From Uloborus plumipes (Eukaryota; Arthropoda; Arachnida; Araneae; Uloboridae), in contig JAXGGA010000021.1 in the NCBI GenBank assembly GCA_038373865.1, positions 375,001 through 439,000 on the forward strand: DNA of 64,000 bases, given 5' to 3'. Positions 53,801 through 62,800 of the stretch are shown in pieces. The notes under the pieces were generated by a model that saw nothing but the letters and a program-made list of their open reading frames with translations, had not been told where the DNA came from and searched no databases. A program made the position numbers and the translations under genes. Numbering within the stretch: the first letter of the stretch is position 1; every line of letters starts with the position of its first letter.

Positions 53801-56800
53801 GAAAACTTTCCAACAAATTTTCTAATAATGCATTTAATGTGTGTTTAAATTGTTGAAAGACGAGTGCTCATTTAAGATGGTAAATGCTTCTGCAATAATT
53901 GTTTTTTAATGCATATATTTCAATGTGTCTGTGTTAAATTTAATATTTTATTGGAAATATTTCTTGTCTGGGTGCCAAGCAAATATAGACCCTTTTATTT
54001 GTTTGTGCTAACATTTCATAATTTTTTAAAAACAATTTATGTTTGTCTCATTATGTTATGTTTTGTATCTTTAATCTATATTGATAGATTAATTTATTTT
54101 ATCTTTCAAATTTTTTCTTTTTTATGAATTATTTTCATTATTATTGTTTTATTTGTTTTCTAACACTTTAATTGGTTGTTAATTTAAATGTTTGAATCAT
54201 TTGTGTTGAAAATTAAATAATATTAAACAGTTAAGAAACTTGTGTTTTAAAACTAATGGAGGTACTTAATTCGGTGTATTGTCTCTACAATGAATGTTAA
54301 TAAAAATTAAACTCCATTGTTATGAAGTGTTATTTTAATAATATGAGAAAGCATATGATGCAGGAGAATGATTTAATTTTAAAGCTACACATCAACGTTT
54401 GGAAGGTACATTGCAAATCGCAACAACAAATTCTTCCGAATATCAAAATTTTAATAAAAGAGAAAGAAAAAAAGCCAAATTTCCCCTTATCTTTGAAGGG
54501 ACTTAGCTTTCTTCAGTAATGTAAAGTTTTTTAAAAAAATTGTTGAGTTTTGCAACATCATTGTGTGCTAAGTCATTGTTATTCTGATTCATTATTATTA
54601 GAAAAAATGTGCAAGATGTTATTAATTCTATTTCCGCAAAGCTTTATTTATTTATTCCAACAAAAAAACTTTGGACAGTTTAAAGATTTCCAATCCCATC
54701 TCTCTGTTCAAAATTAATTGCCTTTTTGTGACTTCCTTCTTCACTTTCAAATTTCCCCCTTATGCTCATTATTCCTCAGATGTGTAATAGGGTGGGGCGA
54801 AAAATAAAAAGTTTTTCACCTCAACTTCTAATAGTTGCCAAAGTTGTCTTTGGTGATTGTTAGCTTTTGTGCAAAATTTGAGAAAAATCTAATTAATATC
54901 TTCAGGGGGCGCTGCGATCGCAAAGTTTTACCATAGCTTTTATCGGGATTTTATGGTTAAAATATCAAAAAGAATGCCTTTAGCTAGTCTCTTTGCGTTT
55001 TTTTTACTCAAAAGATGTTTTCATGCATTAAAAGCATATGAAATGACTCACAAACGTTATTTTATATGATATATTTATATTTCAAAAAAATCACTTTTTT
55101 CACGTTTTTGCTTCTTTTTAAATGCTTGAAATATAAATATGTCATAACAATAATTTTTTGTGAGTTATTTCATATGCTTTGAATGCATGAATATATCTTA
55201 TGAGTAAAAAAATGCAATGAGATTAGCTAACGGCATTGTTTTTCATATTTTAACCATAAAATCCCGATAAAAGCTATGATGAAACGTTGCGATCGCAGCG
55301 CCCCCTGAAGCTATTAACCGATTTTTCTCAAATTTTGCACAAATGCTAACTATCACCAAAGACAACTTTTGGCAACTATTAGAAGTTGATCTGAAAAACT
55401 TTTCATTTTTCGCCCCACCCTAAAGTGTAACCCATCTATCTTTATAAATAAATTGTCATGGCCCGCAGACCAAAAAGGTGTAAGACCCCCAAAATACATA
55501 TTTCATATAATATGGATGCGAGCATCCTTCACCCTAACTTACTAATGATGTGATGATGTTGTCTTATAAATATTCGTTTTGGTAAAAACTACTTAATGAT
55601 TTTGTAAAATCTACTGATCATATCAGCCACTTATTGTTTAGTACTTGTCAGAATTTTTATTTATTTTATTTTTGAGAATTGCTAATGTAAATATCAGATG
55701 GGAAGTGAACCCGTATTGAAAATAGTAAGTCTGGCATGCCTGCCCGTGCGATCTTCAAACCGGAAACAGAATGCAGTGAAATCATGTTGTAACCAAAAAT
55801 CTGTTTCAATGAAGTAAATTTTCATTCCCTATTTAATTGGCCAGAATATAGTTAAAATTTCAAAGTATTTAAATTTTTTCTAAATAACAGGAACAAGAAA
55901 TAAAATTACAAACCGATAACTGCAGTTATCTTTACTTAATGCTTCTTTAATCAAATGCATTTGTATGTCAGAACCCAGTCCAAATTTATACAATTCATTA
56001 ACCGTGCTTTTTGATTTATAACATTAAGTGAAGCAAGGGGCCACTTGTATCAGCTTTGCGGAGCTATTGTGACCCGCAAGCTGTAGAGTGGGCATCACTT
56101 GTTGAAAGATTTTGATACTCTGTCGTGACTACATTAGTTACTGACGATGTTTGTTATTTAATGAAAAATCTTTTATCTTATTTTAAATAAAAATGAAAAT
56201 AAGATTAAATTTAGATTTGTCCCCAAGGTCTGAAACTTGTTAACCTCCTATTGTGTAGTTATTTAATCATGATTTGTTTCATGTATGTAATTTTCTAACA
56301 TTTAAAATTGATTGTATCTATTACTGTAGGTGAATATGCTGGAACACAAGGTTTGGGCCTTTTACGTTTGCATAGTACTTATCGTCATGATTTAAAAATT
56401 TATGCATCTGATGAAGGAAGAGTACAAATGACTGCTGCAGCTTTTGCAAAAGTATTTTTTTTTTACTAAATCTCAAGTATATATTTGAATTGCGGAATCA
56501 GCTTTAAATTTTAATCTTGAGCTGGTTCATTGAAGCCATTAATAAATGAAATAAGGCTACCATTTTTTTAAATTTTACTAGTTTTTTGATATGTAAAATT
56601 CATCCTTATTTTGTAAAGTTGATTTTTATGCAAACATTTTTATCCTACATTTTGGAATTATTTGCAATCATTGATGCCCGTTCTCTCCCAAGAACACGGG
56701 TGCGCTCCCCCTCCAAATGCCACAAAGAGGCCCCCCCCCCCCAAATCAAGAGCCCCTTTGAAAAGGAAAAACTCTTATTAAAAGCACCCTTCCCTAAAAT

Positions 56801-59800
56801 TGGCTGTGCTGCAATCTGCCCATAACGCCAAGCTCCCTCTTCCTGCAAGTAGTCACCCCAAACTGGAATGAATGAATAAATAAGTGGTATTACTGTAGGC
56901 ACTAATACTGTACTTCAGAACCAGACTAATGTAAGTAAAAATCGAAAAACAACGTCTAAAAGCACAAATGGGTCGAATTAAAATTGGCAAACATGTTTCA
57001 AAGGCATAAAGCCTCCTTCTTCAGTGCCAAGCAAGAAATGGAAAGAACCAAAGTATCCAAGTTACCAAGTCAGACTAATGTAATTCCATTTTTGTTACTT
57101 TTCGGGAGAGAGGGAAAACGTTTGTCTGATGCATGCAAAGGCTGGAACTCGCACTCTTTTAACGCTACTAAATAATTGCGAAGGAATTTCTTTTAGAGAA
57201 TAATGTTCTCATGGGTCGATGCGGAATAAGGATTCTGCATACCATGCAGTAATAAAGTTAAAATTGCCATTTTTGAGCTTACGTTAGTTTAGCTCTGAGG
57301 TACAGAATATAGTGATAAATCAGTTCATCTGGGTCACTTTTTAAAAATATCTAGTCAGCTATACGTTTCCTCCTTTAATGGCAATCTTTAACCTCCTTTA
57401 AAGCTGATGACCTTATTATAAATGTCTCAAAGTAAGCCCCGTCAGGTTAACTTATTCTTTATACATGTGCAATATAATGGCTGTTGCACATTAAGGTAAC
57501 CTTTTTTCAGTTGTGTGATTTTTATGACATTATAAAGATTTAGCTCAGGCAATTGCATGAAACATTATTTAGTTTAAAGTTTTTACTTCTTTTTTTCATT
57601 GTATGTGTTTGTGTGTTTTTTTTTTTTATATATAAAAAAGTTTTTATTTCCAGTCAGTGAGTAAATTTCTGCTTCTTAAAATTCTCATTGTGATATTTGG
57701 AACTCTCGGTTATTCTTTTAAATTTATTTTTTAGAAACCTAAGTACTTTCTTTTGTGCCATAATTGTCAAATGCTACTGATGTCAATACTAAATAACAAA
57801 AATTTAAATATTTTCAGGGATTGTTGGCCTTAGAAGGTGAGCTTACTCCAATCTTGGTTCAAATGGTTAAAAGTGCAAATACTAATGGTTTATTAGATAA
57901 TGATTGTGATTCGAGTAATTATCAAAATATGTAAGTATTTAAAACTTAATAAATAAATAAAACTTAATGTTTGCATTTGCTTTTCGGCAAAGAAAATAAT
58001 TTTTTACTATTTTTGCAGGGTCAAGCAAAAACTTCATGAAACTCTACAAATTGATAGAGAATTTAGTGAAGAAGACTTTGAAAAGGTGAATTTATCAGTA
58101 AAAATTGTTCCTCACCCCCCTCTTTCTTTTCTTTTTTCCTTTTTTTTCTTTGGTCAATTTACTTCCTGCTATGTTTTATTTTTATGTTTTTAATGTTACC
58201 TAGCAAAAGTAATTATGTTCCTTTATTTAGTTTTCTTTTATCTTGTTCTTTTTCTTCTGAGTTTTATTTTTTAACATAGGATTAATAAGCAGTTGATTTA
58301 GCTGTAATATCTGCTAATTGTCATTTCTCTTTTTTTTTCTTTCAGAAGAAGCATGTAAGTTCATTATTTTCAACAAAACCCTTATGTTTGATTGTTGCAA
58401 CATTATTTCTTTTCCAAGCTAAATTGTATCATATTAATTATAACTTCTTTCAGTTAAATCCTACAAAGGCAAGATCTATTCATAATGCTCTACAATTTAT
58501 TAAGAATCCTGTTAAAGCTTGTGAACACGTGTATGATTTGGTACAGCAATTAAACATCCTCATCAAAAGAAAAAAAGAAGATCCAAGACTGCAAGGTGAT
58601 TTATATCTTTCTAAAACCAATGAGTTTATCATGAATAAAAAATACGCTGAGGATACTTATTTTTCAACATTAAGTCTATTATTGCTTTTATTACTCTTCG
58701 CCACATATTTGATTATCATCATCTGGAGCAACTTTGTCGGTTTTTGAAGCTGATGAAATTTAACCTTCTACTAAACTCCAAAACTAGAGAGCAGATGGGA
58801 TAATATTTTCGCTGCACAAATAAACATTACAGCATCTAAACTCGTTTTAGTATCACACCAAATGATATTGTTTTCCAAAATAAGCAAAGATGTCCTTCTT
58901 GGCTAAGTTCTCCTTATTGGAGGTAGATAATAATTTCATCTCTAGATTCAATGCAACACTTATATTTTGCTATTATTTTTCTCTGTGCAGTTTGTATTTA
59001 TTGATATTACTTTACGCTGGCTTTTGGGGCATTTCATTGAGAAAACCACCTGTTAAAATAAATAAAAAAATATAATCAAATTTTTGAAATCTGATCAAAG
59101 ACTATTGGATATTTGGTTTCATTAAATCTTATTTGATCTCTGGTCAAAATGAATAATAGTATTGTGATTATTCTACTTGCATAAACATGAAAAAAAAAAA
59201 AAAGAAGAAAGTAAAAAAATGCAATACTTGTAAGAAGTATTGATCAGTTACAATATCCAGAATACTTGCATTTGTTATTGTAGTACATCATTGTACAAGT
59301 TTTTATTTTTTTATATTTCTTTAAATACCTTGCATTAAGAGAAATCTCATATTGCACTCCATTGTCAACAGAAATTTGTTTCCTTATTAAATAAGCAAAT
59401 TTGGATATGTGTGGATGAAAATGTAATAAAATCTAACCAACACATGGTTAAGAAAATGTATAAGAAGTAATACTAAAATATTTGATTTTGTTCTTGGAGA
59501 GTTATTAGCTAATTGCTGTGAGTATTTCACAAAATATGTGTGTTGCTTGGAAAAAAAATATGCATGTGTGTGTGGGAGGGGGGGGGATCATTGAAATGTT
59601 TGGTTACATAAAATGAATCCATTTTCCATGTATTTGATTTGGGCCGTGGTTTCGCGATCGGTAAAGCATCAGACTCCAGGTCGGACCGGATCGATTAACC
59701 AGAGGTTCCTGGGTCCAATGCCTGCTGTTCAAAGCTCCGCCATGTTTGCTAATGGTGGGTGGGGCACAACAAATATGTTTGTGGTCACAAAGTGCTCTAG

Positions 59801-62800
59801 CTTCCCATTCCAAATCAATACTTCTGGAGTTGCTGGACCAAGGGTTGCTCGGCACCTGGCTCTGGATAAAAAAACAGAACACTCTTCAGGCCCCATACAA
59901 CTTGTCAAACCATTTATAGTGGTGTGTGCAGGGAGCTCAGGAGTGTGTGCATGTATTTCATTTCAAGTAATTTTTTTTTTTTTACTTCCATGCAATATCT
60001 TCTTTAAATTTTTGATTGTAAGTTTAGGGATGAAAATCTTCCGCGGATCCGCGATCTTCCGCTTTTTGTATTTTTTCTTTCTTTCCGCGATCAAAAAATT
60101 AATAGTGCATCAAGTTTAGGAAGAAAAAAAAAGTACATCCATTATTAAAATGAAGCTTAAAATAAGTTGATTTTAAGTAGTAAAGGTTGAAATTATTTCC
60201 AACCACCAAAATAATGGAAATGTTTTTAGGATGCAGCAGGATGGAAATCTCAAGGGTGACCTGCAATTATCGGCGAACTATGTACTCCATTTTGGCATGC
60301 TGCCAAAAACATAAGTTTCCATTGTAGGAGGTAGAAATTAAGAACGTACAGTTAAAATATTCAAGATCTTTGTCAAAAACTTGGGAAAATTGTTTTGAAC
60401 TTTAAAATTATCAAACTAACTAAAGACCATGCACAATTAATTAGAGAATTTATTTCTTGAAATGCACGTGTCTAATTCATAAAAAACTGCAATCCCCACC
60501 CCTTTTTTTTTCTGTATTGTTGTAAATGTAACTTAAAAATAAATAGTGAATAAGTAATTAAGAGCTTTTAAATATATTTAATTTAAATTTTAGGGCACAA
60601 ATGAATAGGAAATCCTGCATGTCTAATTTCGCAGAATATTGGGAGGGGGGGGGGATCTATCCGAATTTTAAGCCGCGCAATTTTTCCTCTTTTTTGACTT
60701 GGAACTGTTTTCATCCCTGTAAGTTGTTTGAATTTTATTAAACTATCATTATTTATTTATTTATTTATTTTTAAGGCAAGTAGTGTACCCTGTATATCGT
60801 GGCACAGTAAAAATAAATTTATGTATGCATAACGCTTGATGTTAAATATTTACAGAAGCTCCTCTATATCATGGAGAAACATGGGACCTAATGCAAAGGA
60901 GGTGGTCGAAACTAGAGAAAGACTTCAAGCTTAAGACTGGTAAATTTGACATCAGCAAAGTTCCGGATATTTATGACTGCATAAAATACGATTTGCAACA
61001 CAATCATCATAACTTACAGTTCCAACATGCAGAAGAACTCTATATATATGCCAAAGCGTTAGCAGATATAGTGATTCCTCAAGTAAGCTTTTAAATATAG
61101 TTTGAATTTTAGCCTTAGTAAAAAACTGATCTCTCTGTGTGCTTTTCTTCCTTTCACACTTGATTTATTCATTGTTTATTTTATGAATGATTGTGAAAAA
61201 TGAGTCTAAATTTCAAATGATTAAATTTTTAGTCTTGTTTAAATACCATGCTTTTGTGTTTATGCTTTTTAAGGTATCAATACCAGCTTTATTTAATGAA
61301 ATCACTTCATTTTAAGGAATATGGAATAAATCAACAAGAGAAACTCACTATTGGATTGGGAATCTGCACACCTCTTTTAAAGAAAATACGTGCAGACCTG
61401 CATAGAAATATTGATCCATCTGCTGACGAAACAGAAAATGTCAATCGATTAAACCCAATGTAGGTTTTATGAAATTGCTCTCTTGTGTGTTTTTTTTTTC
61501 TGTTAGGTATGAGTTAAGTTCCTCTTTTTGTTTCTGAAACTAAATGTGTTGATTGATTGAATTCATTTTTGAATAATTTCTGACCCTTCTATTAGTAATT
61601 TTTAATCATGTAAAAAATTGCTTATTTATTATTTATTAATTTTTTTTTATTTAACTTAGTAATATATATCAATTGCTTGTACAGTAATCCTGTATGGTGT
61701 AATGATTCTTGAAGGGTACCATAGTGAATTATTGTTACTTATTGCTACTGTTCTGATTATTCAATGGGGTTATCTATACTGTAACTCTTATTTTGCTACA
61801 AATTTTACAATTTATAAAGAATTATCTATTGCAGTCAATGATACAGCTTGGAATCTACATTTTTCAAATCTCTTCATTTGTGTTGTAAATTGCAAAATCA
61901 GTGCTGATTCTGCAGTTGAATAAATCTAAAATTGGGCACAATTTCGCTATATTTTTTAATTTAGACATTTTTAAGTTACCTGAAGTTCTTTTCCGTGTTC
62001 AAAAACAGCTAAAAGAAACGATGATTGTAATCAAATTATTTAAAATATTTTGAATTCCTGTTTTAAAAAACTGCTGCAGAACAGTTTTTTATCTTTTCAT
62101 TAATTTTCTTAAGAGAAAGAACCTAAAAATTATTCTTTCCATGATGTTCTTTTAAGTTGAACAGTTGTACTGATTCCGTCTTTGAAATTAAGTGTGCAAG
62201 GAAAAATGCGGAAACTTTGTAGGTTAATTATACTGGCAGATAACATGAGAAAGAATTTGAATTAGCAGTTTTAGAAACTATCAATGAAACATTTACAGAC
62301 CTTACATATATAGATCTAGTATGAGGTAGTTGAATTCAAAATGCCAAACAAGATCAGTATTTATTTTTTTTTTTTTGCATTCATTTTGCTATTCCCAAGC
62401 TATCATAAACACTTCATTTAATTCAGTGGATCATTTTATTTAATTAGTAGTGGATAATTTTATTTATATCAAGTTATATTTTTCATATGCCATTTCCTGT
62501 AAAACTGAAGACTATATGTTTGATTTCCAGTTTGATCAAATAAGTATAATACGTATTTTTTCCTCTTGTTTAAAATATTCCTGTAATGTAATGAACATGC
62601 ATTTTTTCTCTATATTTTTCACTCTTTGTTTAGGTATTCACATGGGGTTTCATCTCCAGAACGACATGTCAGAACTAGATTATATTTTACAAGTGAAAGT
62701 CACATTCATTCTTTACTAACAGTTCTTCGCTATGGTGGTTTACTTGATGTAAGTTTCAGTTTAATGCAAAAAGGACTTTTTATTATTTTTGTTTATGATG

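Noticed and set aside
59613..60119. 168-residue open frame on + and overlapping 92-residue frame on -
   Set aside because: Both run through the SINE and into the hAT MITE; no coding signature.
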